In this document: piece after piece, positions 24,804 to 33,732 of the stretch
How the letters are laid out: each line of letters begins with the position of its first letter
Position numbering within the stretch: the stretch's first letter is position 1
NCBI GenBank assembly: GCA_002418985.1
Contig: DIFE01000090.1
Location: forward strand, 1-39,673
Reading direction: 5' to 3'
DNA length: 39,673 bases
Origin: Deltaproteobacteria bacterium UBA5756
GTDB lineage: Bacteria > Desulfobacterota > Syntrophorhabdia > Syntrophorhabdales > Syntrophorhabdaceae
Notes under the pieces: generated by a model
Seen by the model: the letters and a program-made list of their open reading frames with translations, nothing else
The model's database searches: none
What the model was told of the DNA's origin: nothing
Translations under genes and position numbers: made by a program

Positions 24804-25817
24804 TCAGGAAACAAGTTCCTGCTGGATGTAATCGAGTTTCAACAGCTTGTCCTTTACCTCTTGAACCGTGAGTCTCTGCGTGTTATGCGAGTTGTAGTCT
24901 TCAAGAAGGGAAAGTTGTCTTGCACCCTCGGTGAAATACTTGTTGTAGTTGAGGTCCCTGTCATCAGGTACGATCCTGTAATATCCTGCAAGGTCTTCCG
25001 CCTTGGCAAGCTCCTCGCGCGTCAGCAGTGTCTCGTACAGCTTTTCGCCGTGGCGTGTGCCGATTATCTTTATCTCGGTTGTGCTGTTGAATATTTCCTT
25101 TATTGCCCCGGCAAGGTCGCCGATAGTGCTTGCCGGCGCTTTTTGGACAAATATGTCACCCTGGTTACCGTTCTGGAAGGCATAAGTGACAAGATCAACA
25201 GCATCGTCGAGGGACATGAGAAATCTTGTCATGTTCGGATCCGTCACCGTCAACGGCCTTCCTTCCTTTATCTGTTTCACAAACAAAGGGATTACCGATC
25301 CCCGCGAGGCCATAACATTGCCGTACCGCGTACCGCACAGAACTGTCTTCCTATTACTGTCCATGGTCCTTGCTTTTGCCACCATGAGCTTCTCCATGAG
25401 GGCCTTGGACATCCCCATAGCATTTATCGGATAGACCGCCTTATCTGTGCTGAGTACGATGACCCTTTCCACACCATGTGCCAGTCCGGCATTCAAAACG
25501 TTTTCAGCCCCGAGGATGTTGGTCCTTACCGCCTCCATAGGATAAAACTCGCAGGAAGGAACTTGCTTGAGAGCGGCGGCATGGAAGATGAGATCGACCC
25601 CGTTCATGGCGAAGTTCAGGCTCTCACAATTTCGCACGTCGCCGATATAGAACTTTACCTTGGGGTTATTGAGCTCGATCCTCATGTCTTCCTGTTTCTT
25701 TTCATCACGGCTGAAGACGCGGATCTCCTTCACCTCGGTATCGAGGAACCGGCGCAAAACTGCGTTTCCGAAGGAGCCGGTACCTCCCGTTATCAATAAA
25801 ACCTTGCCGGCAAACAT
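24804..25817 (-). CDS. UDP-GlcNAc 4,6-dehydratase/5-epimerase (WbjB/Cap5E/FnlA-like)
   Basis: First enzyme of UDP-L-FucNAc or UDP-L-QuiNAc synthesis. The 337-aa soluble SDR has GGTGSFGNAV near the N-terminus, AAALKQVPSCEFYP, STDKAVYPINAMGMSK and RHGEKLYE, all as in the WbjB/CapE branch. Start ATG 25817 is chosen for its GGAGG about 6 nt upstream and because it gives the family N-terminus. A more upstream in-frame start would add 28 residues lacking similarity to the fold. It follows the WbuB-like glycosyltransferase gene. Confidence 0.92.
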   Translation of the reverse strand: MFAGKVLLITGGTGSFGNAVLRRFLDTEVKEIRVFSRDEKKQEDMRIELNNPKVKFYIGDVRNCESLNFAMNGVDLIFHAAALKQVPSCEFYPMEAVRTNILGAENVLNAGLAHGVERVIVLSTDKAVYPINAMGMSKALMEKLMVAKARTMDSNRKTVLCGTRYGNVMASRGSVIPLFVKQIKEGRPLTVTDPNMTRFLMSLDDAVDLVTYAFQNGNQGDIFVQKAPASTIGDLAGAIKEIFNSTTEIKIIGTRHGEKLYETLLTREELAKAEDLAGYYRIVPDDRDLNYNKYFTEGARQLSLLEDYNSHNTQRLTVQEVKDKLLKLDYIQQELVS

Positions 25818-25870
25818 TTGCTCCTCCCCATGTAAATTCACCCAAACGGCATGGCCGTCCGCCGGGTTGT

Positions 25871-27097
25871 TCAGACTTTTCCCGTCAATTCTACAAGCCA
25901 TTTGTTGAGGCGATGCAGAAGTATATCCGATTTAAAATTGTTTTCAAAGTATGCCCTTCCCCGAAGGGCCATTTCTTCACGTTCCTCGCGCTTCATATTG
26001 TACACTCTCAGAATGGTTTTAGCCAGCGACTGAGGGTCTTCCGCGGGGCAGACCAGCCCCGCTCCGGACTCATCTACGACCCGGGCCCCTTCTCCATCCA
26101 GCGCTGCTACGATAGGCCGCGAACAAGCCAGGTAGGATTGTACCTTTGCTGGAATAGTAAGTGCAAATATGGGATCTTTCCTGAGTGTGACCAGCATGAC
26201 GTCGGCCCTCGCGTAAAACGCCGGCATTGAATCCAAGGGATGCCGGCCGAGCAAATGCACCGTCCTGGCTAATCCCCTTATGTGTAGCTGTTCGCGGACC
26301 CATGGCAGCATGCGGCCGTCTCCAACGATAATGAAGTGGATATCTTCCCGTTCCCGCAATAGCTCTGCAGTCTTAAGGATCGTCTCAAAATCCTGTGCGG
26401 CTCCTATATTGCCCGCAAACATTATACGAAAACCTTCAGGGAACTGAACATCGGGGATCTCAGTAAGGGAACCCCTTGCATTATCGAATATTGCCTCGGC
26501 ACTGTTCGGAAAATATTCGATCTTTGACGACTCAACGCCAAGCCTAGCGATGGCGTCGACAAAGGACCTAGATTGCACGAGGATTCGGTCGCAGCGGGCA
26601 TAAATAAACCGTACCAGCGCATCCACAAGCTTAAGGATGACATTGGAATGGACGGAGCCCGTGGCGACAAGACTTTCGGGCCAGAGATCCTGCACCCAGA
26701 AAAGGATCGGAGCCGATTTGAACCTTTTCATTACGATGGCGGGCAACCCGACGGTGATCGGGGATGGCTCATATACAAAGACCGCATCATATCCATCACG
26801 GCATTTTATGGGGCCGAGCAAACATCCGGACAACGCAAAGGAAAAATAATTCAATGCAAGGCGGATATATCCTCCCTTACCCCTAGAAATCAAAGGTACA
26901 CGAACAATATCAATGCCTTTATACCTTTGTTTCTTCTGTCGCAGGCAACCATAGCCCGGGAAATACCTGCCCCCCGGGTAATTCGGTATGCCCGTCAAAA
27001 CAGTGATCTGGTGACCTCTCTCTGCCATCATCGCGGCGAGTTCGTTGATCCTGAACTCTTCAGGCCAGAAATACTGGCTTATCAGTAGTATCTTCAT
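25871..27097 (-). CDS. GT4 glycosyltransferase, WbuB-like
   Basis: Cytoplasmic-face glycosyltransferase of 408 aa with a GT-B fold. The N-terminus MKILLISQYFWPEEFRINEL followed by LTGIPNYPGG resembles WbuB proteins, which accompany L-FucNAc and L-QuiNAc synthesis genes and probably transfer that sugar. The same association is seen here with the three following genes. The ATG overlaps the stop of the upstream glycosyltransferase in ATGA, with AGGG a few bases upstream, which excludes the longer in-frame start. The exact acceptor is unknown. Confidence 0.87.
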   Translation of the reverse strand: MKILLISQYFWPEEFRINELAAMMAERGHQITVLTGIPNYPGGRYFPGYGCLRQKKQRYKGIDIVRVPLISRGKGGYIRLALNYFSFALSGCLLGPIKCRDGYDAVFVYEPSPITVGLPAIVMKRFKSAPILFWVQDLWPESLVATGSVHSNVILKLVDALVRFIYARCDRILVQSRSFVDAIARLGVESSKIEYFPNSAEAIFDNARGSLTEIPDVQFPEGFRIMFAGNIGAAQDFETILKTAELLREREDIHFIIVGDGRMLPWVREQLHIRGLARTVHLLGRHPLDSMPAFYARADVMLVTLRKDPIFALTIPAKVQSYLACSRPIVAALDGEGARVVDESGAGLVCPAEDPQSLAKTILRVYNMKREEREEMALRGRAYFENNFKSDILLHRLNKWLVELTGKV

Positions 27098-28248
27098 ACC
27101 GGCCCTGAACGGATGATCGTTGAGAATAATTGAAGATATCGGTTCACCATATCTTCCCACAGGAAGTGATCGCGAGTAAATTTCTCCAGGTTTCGCCCCA
27201 TGCTCTTCAGCGCGCCCGGGTCAGCTGTCATGCCAATCAACCCGTCTTTCAATCCCTCCACCGAAGCCCCGACGACCATTCCGCCGCCAACTGCCGCAAC
27301 GTCATCAAATCCGCACCTGTCGGTTATCAATACGGGTGTCCCGCTGATGCCGGCCTCAAGAACCACGATCGACATCGCCTCCTGACGGGAGGGGATGGCA
27401 AGAAGCCCCGCAGCTCGATACGCGCGCGATTTATCCGCGCCACCGACGTAACCCAGAAAATGAACACGATTTTCCACCCCTTCGCGGACCGATCTTGCCT
27501 GCAGTTCATGAAGCATCCCGCCGTCGGGCCCCACAAAGACGAGATGGTAAGGAAACCCTTCCGCGCTTCTGATCACATCAATGAATGCCTCCAGAAGCAG
27601 ATCCGGCCCCTTTATGGCATTCAAGCGGCCCATAAAGAGGATGAAAGGCGCATCCGGTAATTCGTATTTACGGCGGAACCCTTTATCGTCTTCCTGCTCG
27701 AACTCCTCAGGATCGATCCCGTTCGGTATGACGGATATCATGTCCTCTCGCACCCCAAAGACTTTAAAATCAGGTATTTCCAGCGGCGATATCGCCACGC
27801 ATGCGTTCGCCTGCCGGATAATCCTTTTCCCGATAATGTTGTTGTAAATACGCTTCACAATTTTTGAGCGTCCGAAAATGGGAAGGGCCCCCGCGGGGCA
27901 CACGACATAGGGTTTCCCAAGACGCCCTGCGCGTTGAAAAACCAGTGCGTTCAGCAATGTCCAGTGGTTCACCAAATGGATAACGTCTACATTCTCAATT
28001 ATCCTGTCTATCCTGCTGTAAAGAACTCTTGGCAAATAATATCTTTTCAGGATCGTGGGCAACACGACGACATCAGCCCCTTGCCCTTGCAGTTTTTCTA
28101 ATTGATCCGACGTCAAACCCACATCCGTGGTGACTACCGTGCATTCTACCCCTGACTTTGCCAGGTACCGGCTCATCTGCAAAGTTCTTTCAACGCTCCC
28201 ACCCCCATTAACGGGGTCAAGCGACATATTGACGTTCAACACTTTCAA
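27094..28248 (-). CDS. GT4 family glycosyltransferase
   Basis: Glycosyltransferase of 384 aa with GT-B fold. The C-terminal half has GRLNAIKGPDLLLEAF, FVGPDGGMLHEL, FLGYVGGADKSRAYRAA and the EX7E motif in EAMSIVVLE, typical of retaining GT4 enzymes. The N-terminus has the donor-site loop NGGGSVERT. The start is TTG 28248 with a weak AGG upstream; the frame needs these first codons to complete the first beta strand. It overlaps the next gene by 4 nt. The 90 nt upstream, to the 818-aa fusion gene, hold no gene I can recognise. Sugar specificity cannot be predicted. Confidence 0.88.
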   Translation of the reverse strand: MKVLNVNMSLDPVNGGGSVERTLQMSRYLAKSGVECTVVTTDVGLTSDQLEKLQGQGADVVVLPTILKRYYLPRVLYSRIDRIIENVDVIHLVNHWTLLNALVFQRAGRLGKPYVVCPAGALPIFGRSKIVKRIYNNIIGKRIIRQANACVAISPLEIPDFKVFGVREDMISVIPNGIDPEEFEQEDDKGFRRKYELPDAPFILFMGRLNAIKGPDLLLEAFIDVIRSAEGFPYHLVFVGPDGGMLHELQARSVREGVENRVHFLGYVGGADKSRAYRAAGLLAIPSRQEAMSIVVLEAGISGTPVLITDRCGFDDVAAVGGGMVVGASVEGLKDGLIGMTADPGALKSMGRNLEKFTRDHFLWEDMVNRYLQLFSTIIRSGPV

Positions 28249-28338
28249 CTATGCAAACCTACGCCTTTTGATCACGGATGTGCAATTACGGACACCTGAA
28301 ATACAGCTGTTTCTCCTCGCCCATTACCGGCATCTCCA

Positions 28339-30795
28339 TCAAATATGATTCATCGCCTCCGGATTCGCGTCCGTGGAACGCCGTCTAAGCTGGCCAAGCA
28401 AGAGCCCTAGCAGAAAGAAACCAAAAATGCCGGGGTATGGCTGGCGCAGTCCCACTTTCAAAAAATTATCGACACCAAAGACGAAAAAAACCGCAAGCAC
28501 CGTTCCGAACAACGTTGGGTCAGCCAGTATGGATCTCCCGCAGCCCCACGCGATCCTTGCCGTGTAGGCCAGGAGAAACAGCAGCGGTGCCACTGCGGCA
28601 AACCCAAAATTGTAGACCAGATCGATATAATAATTCTGGCCGCTCGGGTGGACGCAACGATCCGGGGGGTTGGAATGGCCAAGAAAAAAGTCTCTCACGC
28701 TTGTTAGAACGCCGGGCATGTAAAACCTCCAGGTCTCCAGACGCTGGGCCAGATTCCCGGAGGACGATGCGGACAACTCAGGCCGGCTTCTTGCCCAGGA
28801 TCCGCCAGCGATGGGTGATTGACTCAGCGATGTCTGCACTTTAGTTTCAGAAAAGAACTGGAGCCCGCTGCCAATCGATGCTTTTGTGACGGCCCCGTAG
28901 AAAAGACCTGTGACCAGCACCGTACCGAACAGGCAAGCCGCAACACGGCGCGATACAAGCGGCGGCTTGAGCAGCCACAACACGCAAATGAGAAAGGCCA
29001 GAAAAACAACATCCACCTCGATGGAATACGAGGCCACAGCATACAAGGTCACCCATGGAAGTAAGGCAACAAGGACCAGCCGCCATCCATTTTCACGATC
29101 CCAGAGAGAAGCGAGTGCCATTCCATAAGCCAGAATCATGATAACGGCGACGTAGTGCAAATGCTGATAAATGCTGAACAGATAAAGATACGGGCTAAGG
29201 ATCGTCAGCCCCTGGAACCAGGAACAAAGCAGTTGCGCCGGCGCGATTATACATACGACAACCAGGCACGCCTTCTCAAACTCCTTACCTTCCGATGCCA
29301 ATCCGTACATCTCGCCAAGGACCAGCCCCAGGACTGGCAACAGATACTGGGCCATCAAGATAAGGCGCGGACCCCGCGCTTGAGGTTCCTGGACCATGAG
29401 CGATGTCAGTACCAGCAGGAGCGCCGTAAAAAAGAATACCGTCAGCGACCGGTGAACGTCCCGAAACCTGCCAAGCAACAGGACTCCTGCTACGAGCGCT
29501 ATAACCGAAAAAGGTATCGGTAATTGTCTGAGCAAGCGGCCCGTATCAAAAATAAAGGCGCTGTCCCTGAAGATGCCAGCGTCGAACTGAAAGAAAATGG
29601 GGAAGATCACCAAACCCGCAATGATAAACAATTTGATCCTTTCCAGCGGCTTAGAGATCCCCCTGACCTTTTGCGCACTCCAGTAGAAACACAGGGTCAG
29701 AAGGGCGTTGAAAAGATAAAGGGCCTCAAGTGACCGCCCGCCGAAGAGATAATAAAAGTAAGGCACGGCAACCACTATCAGAACGTTCGATAGGACATCC
29801 GCACCGAATATCTCCACGTTCATTTCTTTTTGGAGCATCCTGATGCGCAAAGTCAGTGCAAACATCATTATCGCGCCGCCCGAAAGGGACAGACCAACTG
29901 AGGTCCAGAAATGGTGGCTCTTCTTGAACAGCGTAGCGCCCTCCGGATAGAGCAAGGAAAGAGCAAGGATGGCACCACCCAACACAAACAACCCGCCTAC
30001 AAGCCATGGCATAGACCCGAGATCTTTCTTTCCGAAACCGTCACGATGGCCCCGAAGCGCCAGGCTGGGACCAATGGAATTGTTGTACACCGTTGGCAAC
30101 ACGCCTCCGATTGCGAAGGCCGTAAAGAGATCACCAGCGGCCACCCGCCCGATAAGTAGAATGATCGAGAGGCGGAAAACATAAACTGTTATGCCGATGA
30201 TGGTGGTCGATCCCAGATTGGGTGCCACCTTTGCCAGGCTCTCTGAGAAATTGAGCGATATGGACAATCTTGCCAGTCGTCCGGCGAGTGCGGCAACCAG
30301 TGGGGCCAGTGCCCAAAAAGACATGGCCCACACTGGCCTTATCCCGGCGATGAAGATCGATCCAACTGCGATGACAAACGACAGCCCCTCCGCCCCGATA
30401 GCGGCGATAGTAGGCCCTCTGAGACCCTGAACTTCATAGGAACTGAGATATATCTCCCCAACCCACTCCGCACACCGGCGCAAGATTAGCACGAAGGCCA
30501 GAGAAGCACCCACGGAACCAATCACAGAGCTAAGAATAAAAGAAAAAACCGCCAGAGGGATCAGGAGAAAAAGGCGGGCACGCAACAACAAGTGCGCGGC
30601 AGAACCCGATGTGTCCGCAAATATAACATTACGGGCGTTTGCAGAGAAAGCGTAGAAGAGGGCCAGTGTCGACCCCTGGACAATTGCGATGTCCGCCGTA
30701 AGATCCGGCTTCCCCGCGAACCCGCACACCAGCATCAGTGCTGTCATGGAGAAAGAGTTAAGCAGAATTGCCGTTGAGAAAAGATATACGCTCAA
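28339..30795 (-). CDS. Wzx-like flippase fused to O-antigen ligase/polymerase domain
   Basis: One uninterrupted 818-aa reading frame, almost wholly membrane-spanning. Residues about 1-375 resemble a polysaccharide flippase of the MATE/Wzx type, with many hydrophobic segments and no large loop. Residues about 385-818 match the whole neighbouring 428-aa protein. Shared elements include FFQ-x-GIFRD at the start, LSPYLY-FSIYQHL in the middle and DN-LKVGLRQPYPGIF near the end. The large hydrophilic loop before NYYIDLVYNFG is typical of O-antigen ligases and polymerases. TTG 30795 is chosen for GGGGAG 4 nt upstream. The protein could couple flipping of a lipid-linked glycan with its polymerisation or ligation. 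The functional reading is inference. Confidence 0.8.
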   Translation of the reverse strand: MSVYLFSTAILLNSFSMTALMLVCGFAGKPDLTADIAIVQGSTLALFYAFSANARNVIFADTSGSAAHLLLRARLFLLIPLAVFSFILSSVIGSVGASLAFVLILRRCAEWVGEIYLSSYEVQGLRGPTIAAIGAEGLSFVIAVGSIFIAGIRPVWAMSFWALAPLVAALAGRLARLSISLNFSESLAKVAPNLGSTTIIGITVYVFRLSIILLIGRVAAGDLFTAFAIGGVLPTVYNNSIGPSLALRGHRDGFGKKDLGSMPWLVGGLFVLGGAILALSLLYPEGATLFKKSHHFWTSVGLSLSGGAIMMFALTLRIRMLQKEMNVEIFGADVLSNVLIVVAVPYFYYLFGGRSLEALYLFNALLTLCFYWSAQKVRGISKPLERIKLFIIAGLVIFPIFFQFDAGIFRDSAFIFDTGRLLRQLPIPFSVIALVAGVLLLGRFRDVHRSLTVFFFTALLLVLTSLMVQEPQARGPRLILMAQYLLPVLGLVLGEMYGLASEGKEFEKACLVVVCIIAPAQLLCSWFQGLTILSPYLYLFSIYQHLHYVAVIMILAYGMALASLWDRENGWRLVLVALLPWVTLYAVASYSIEVDVVFLAFLICVLWLLKPPLVSRRVAACLFGTVLVTGLFYGAVTKASIGSGLQFFSETKVQTSLSQSPIAGGSWARSRPELSASSSGNLAQRLETWRFYMPGVLTSVRDFFLGHSNPPDRCVHPSGQNYYIDLVYNFGFAAVAPLLFLLAYTARIAWGCGRSILADPTLFGTVLAVFFVFGVDNFLKVGLRQPYPGIFGFFLLGLLLGQLRRRSTDANPEAMNHI

Positions 30796-30873
30796 TCAAC
30801 TCCCCGTTTTGAACCGGGACGACGCTTCGGACGCCTGATCAAATCCTCCGGGCACCGGCCATACTGGAGGTTA

Positions 30874-30896
30874 CTGACAGCACATAGAACTGTCAG
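30874..30896 (-). repeat. inverted repeat spanning a stop codon
   Basis: CTGACAG (30874-30880) and CTGTCAG (30890-30896) pair perfectly around a 9-nt loop. On the minus strand the first arm contains the TGA stop of the O-antigen ligase-like gene. No T run follows, so this could be a processing or attenuation hairpin rather than a terminator. The rest of the 97-nt gap to the fusion gene holds no recognised gene. Confidence 0.4.
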
Positions 30897-32179
30897 CACG
30901 ATTTTCCTTCATCCTTTGATAGCGCCCTCTCGCGGGAAAAGCCCCATAGTTTGGAAAGCAGGATCCCCCATAAAAAGAAAGTAAAAATCCCCGGATAGGG
31001 TTGGCGTAAACCAACTTTCAGCATGTTGTCAATAACGAGTAAAAAAAGTACTACGATAGCAATCCCCGAAAGTTCGGGCAACGCGCGTATTTTTCTTCTT
31101 TCCCGGCATACTCCGTACACTGTCCCCCCAAATAGGACCAACAGCGGCACAAAGGCGATTAACCCGAAGTAGTACAGAAAATCGAGATAATAATTGTGCG
31201 CACTGGAGTATCGGTTCCTGTCGGGAACTTGGGCGGTTCCCATCAAAAAAGATCTTGTATCTTTTGTCCATGCTATGCCATAAAACTTCCAATAAGGCAG
31301 CCTGTTCTGGAGGCCCGGCATTGTCACTCTTCCCTCCCCGTTGTTTTGCGTGACCTGGAATTTCAACTGCATCAAGCTCGTATCCCAGTAGTGATGCAGG
31401 TATCCCAAAACCAGAAACATAGCCACGACACCCACAGCACCTACCTTAATAAACGCCCCTTTTTTCAGATGCCCATAAAGCAGGGCATATGAGACAGTGC
31501 CCAATCCAAACAAAACCATGGCAACGATGGCATTTGAAGCAACGACGTAAAGCGTCATCACGGGCAGAAAAAGAAACATCCATTTTCTCAGTTTCATGTC
31601 CCGCCCCAGGGCGAAAAGAGCGATGAGGGAGGCGCCTGACAAAACAACGGGAACATACTGGAGATGCTGATATATACTAAAAACATATAAATAGGGGGAA
31701 AGCTGAGGGTGGTTCTGCAGCCATGAACAGAAAAGCTGTACAGGGACGATGACGCAAAGAACGCCGAAAAACACTCTCGGGAGCACTCGTCCTTTAAGGT
31801 CTATCTTTTCATAGAGTTGTCCCAACACCAGAGCAAGCATGGGAATCATGAATTGCACCATTATCAGGAATCTCTTTGGCGTCCACCATGCATCGCCGAT
31901 CATGATAATCGAGGAAAGGATCATTAACCCGATCGAGGTACAGACAACGGGCAAGGCAGGCCACGTATTTCTGCACCCGCCGATTAACGCTATACCCAGA
32001 AAACAGACCGCCACTGACAGGGGAATCGGCACTGCGCTGATCAACCCGCCTGAGCTCAAAACTGTCGAAGGATCGCGAAATATTCCACCTCTTATTTGGA
32101 AGAAGACCGGCAGAAGAATCCCCAGTGCAACCGTTCCGGCGACCAGGTCATAGTGGTTAGGCAGGAAAGAGCGGTTCAT
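30893..32179 (-). CDS. O-antigen ligase/polymerase-like membrane protein
   Basis: Integral membrane protein of 428 aa with about ten to twelve hydrophobic segments and a long periplasmic-type loop ending in SAHNYYLDFLYYFG, the pattern of the WaaL/Wzy O-antigen ligase superfamily. Ligase and polymerase cannot be separated by sequence here. It is paralogous over its full length to the C-terminal half of the 818-aa fusion encoded downstream, so one probably arose by duplication. The ATG overlaps the stop of the upstream Wzy-like gene by 1 nt (TAATG). Confidence 0.8.
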   Translation of the reverse strand: MNRSFLPNHYDLVAGTVALGILLPVFFQIRGGIFRDPSTVLSSGGLISAVPIPLSVAVCFLGIALIGGCRNTWPALPVVCTSIGLMILSSIIMIGDAWWTPKRFLIMVQFMIPMLALVLGQLYEKIDLKGRVLPRVFFGVLCVIVPVQLFCSWLQNHPQLSPYLYVFSIYQHLQYVPVVLSGASLIALFALGRDMKLRKWMFLFLPVMTLYVVASNAIVAMVLFGLGTVSYALLYGHLKKGAFIKVGAVGVVAMFLVLGYLHHYWDTSLMQLKFQVTQNNGEGRVTMPGLQNRLPYWKFYGIAWTKDTRSFLMGTAQVPDRNRYSSAHNYYLDFLYYFGLIAFVPLLVLFGGTVYGVCRERRKIRALPELSGIAIVVLFLLVIDNMLKVGLRQPYPGIFTFFLWGILLSKLWGFSRERALSKDEGKSC

Positions 32180-33666
32180 TACGATATCGGTCTCCCACCC
32201 AGTCTATATAAAAACCGATCAGAGAAAAAAAATATCAACACATTAAGATAGATCGCCCCGAACAAGAGATAGCTTTGAGACGGCACATATCCGAAATGGG
32301 CATATCTGCTTGCTATAACCTGAGCTATCAAGGAACAGAAAATGATGTTGGCCCCACTGAGATGATAAATGGAAATCTCGATCCCAGCGGCCAGGAAACC
32401 CAAACAAAACATTGCGAGGAACAAGAACGAAAAAGATCCGGGATAGTAGAAAAAAGCCACTATGCCGGGCAGGTTTATGAAATGGTGCTTCGACAGATCA
32501 ACGTTGGAGTAGTAATCCTGCACAAATGTCCGGTCATACATGCTGGTTCCTGAATGCAAATATCTCTCCTGCCACGCCCTCTTCCAAAGGTCCCACCCCA
32601 GGTTCGAATAACTGCTGACCGTCATGACCCCCTCGATACCTACCCATCGATCGACAATTAATGTTCTGATGCCGGTAATCGCCTGAAGAACCGGCCGGGG
32701 CAGCGACACCCCGGACTGAAGGGACTTCTGCATAAAACTCAAAGAGAAAGTCGGTTTCGACGGCAACTCTGAAAAATAAAGATCCCTGCGCAGGTGGTTT
32801 ACGGCGAAAACGGAAGATACGAATAAAAACGCGAAAACAGCCAGCATTATAAGCTTATATCTTACTCCTGGATTGATGGAACGCCTTTTGGCATTCTCGT
32901 CTACCCCAAGCAACAAAGCACCGCCATTCAGTACCATACCCCGGCTCAACATTGACACATTTGAAAAAAAGCATTCAAAAAGACTTATGACCGATACTGC
33001 ATAGGCGTTCTTCTTGAGCCTGAATTCACAGTCCAGCAGTATCGCTGAAACAGATGCCAGCCCGAAAAGGAGCAGCCATGTATAAACGCCGCTGAGCCCA
33101 AGCGGTAGGATCGTCCTGGGCGTGCACCCCCTCTGGTAGATTCCCAGAGCTACGTTAGCAAAGGCTATTCCGACAAACAGGAAAAAGAAGGAGGTGAGGA
33201 TCCACAACCTATAGTTTTTATAGAACCTGAAAATCATCTCCTGTCGTGGCCGCCCTTCAACTTTCGAATATTTGAAAAGATACTTTCTTCTGATCAAGCT
33301 CGCAACAAGCAAGCCGCTCACGCCGCAGGACGCGACAAGCAGCGCACGATCGTAAGCACCACCCGTTCCGTTGAAGGCACCTGTCGGGTTCTGGAATTCC
33401 CCGCCCGCAAAGGCGACCCTTAAAGAAAGCTTCAACCAGAACCCGAGCCAGAAAAATATCCCGATAAATGCATCAAAAAATATCCTGTCCTTTGTAAACC
33501 CACTTAAAAGAAGGGTGTTTAAGAGAACTGTAAAAACGACATATACGATTCCACGGCCGGGATAATTGATAACGGTAAAGTAGCCCACCATACAGACAGC
33601 CACGCAGAAGACGCTAAGGAGAATGTTCGTTATAGAAACGCTCCTTAAACCAGGAAAATGTTGCAT
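32179..33666 (-). CDS. Wzy-like oligosaccharide repeat-unit polymerase
   Basis: Hydrophobic protein of about 495 aa with many membrane segments and a loop around residues 340-410 rich in aromatic and charged residues, followed by GIVAFFYYPGSFSFLFLAMF. This layout fits O-antigen or capsule polymerases (Wzy), which are poorly conserved, so the call rests on topology and position. ATG 33666 is used; a TTG at 33702 with AGAGAG just before it would add 12 residues. The gene lies between a GT-C glycosyltransferase and the O-antigen ligase-like gene. Confidence 0.6.
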   Translation of the reverse strand: MQHFPGLRSVSITNILLSVFCVAVCMVGYFTVINYPGRGIVYVVFTVLLNTLLLSGFTKDRIFFDAFIGIFFWLGFWLKLSLRVAFAGGEFQNPTGAFNGTGGAYDRALLVASCGVSGLLVASLIRRKYLFKYSKVEGRPRQEMIFRFYKNYRLWILTSFFFLFVGIAFANVALGIYQRGCTPRTILPLGLSGVYTWLLLFGLASVSAILLDCEFRLKKNAYAVSVISLFECFFSNVSMLSRGMVLNGGALLLGVDENAKRRSINPGVRYKLIMLAVFAFLFVSSVFAVNHLRRDLYFSELPSKPTFSLSFMQKSLQSGVSLPRPVLQAITGIRTLIVDRWVGIEGVMTVSSYSNLGWDLWKRAWQERYLHSGTSMYDRTFVQDYYSNVDLSKHHFINLPGIVAFFYYPGSFSFLFLAMFCLGFLAAGIEISIYHLSGANIIFCSLIAQVIASRYAHFGYVPSQSYLLFGAIYLNVLIFFFSDRFLYRLGGRPIS

Positions 33667-33732
33667 CCTATCGATGACCCCCAACAGAAAACAGGAGAGC
33701 AAACTCTCTTTCAGATAAGCACATTAACTCCC

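Noticed and set aside
28249..28338. Possible small peptide gene before the GT4 glycosyltransferase
   Set aside because: Purine-rich stretches occur, but no frame combines a binding site, a start and a recognisable product.
30874..30896. Terminator between the ligase-like gene and the flippase fusion
   Set aside because: The stem is only 7 bp and no T run follows on the minus strand; recorded as an inverted repeat only.
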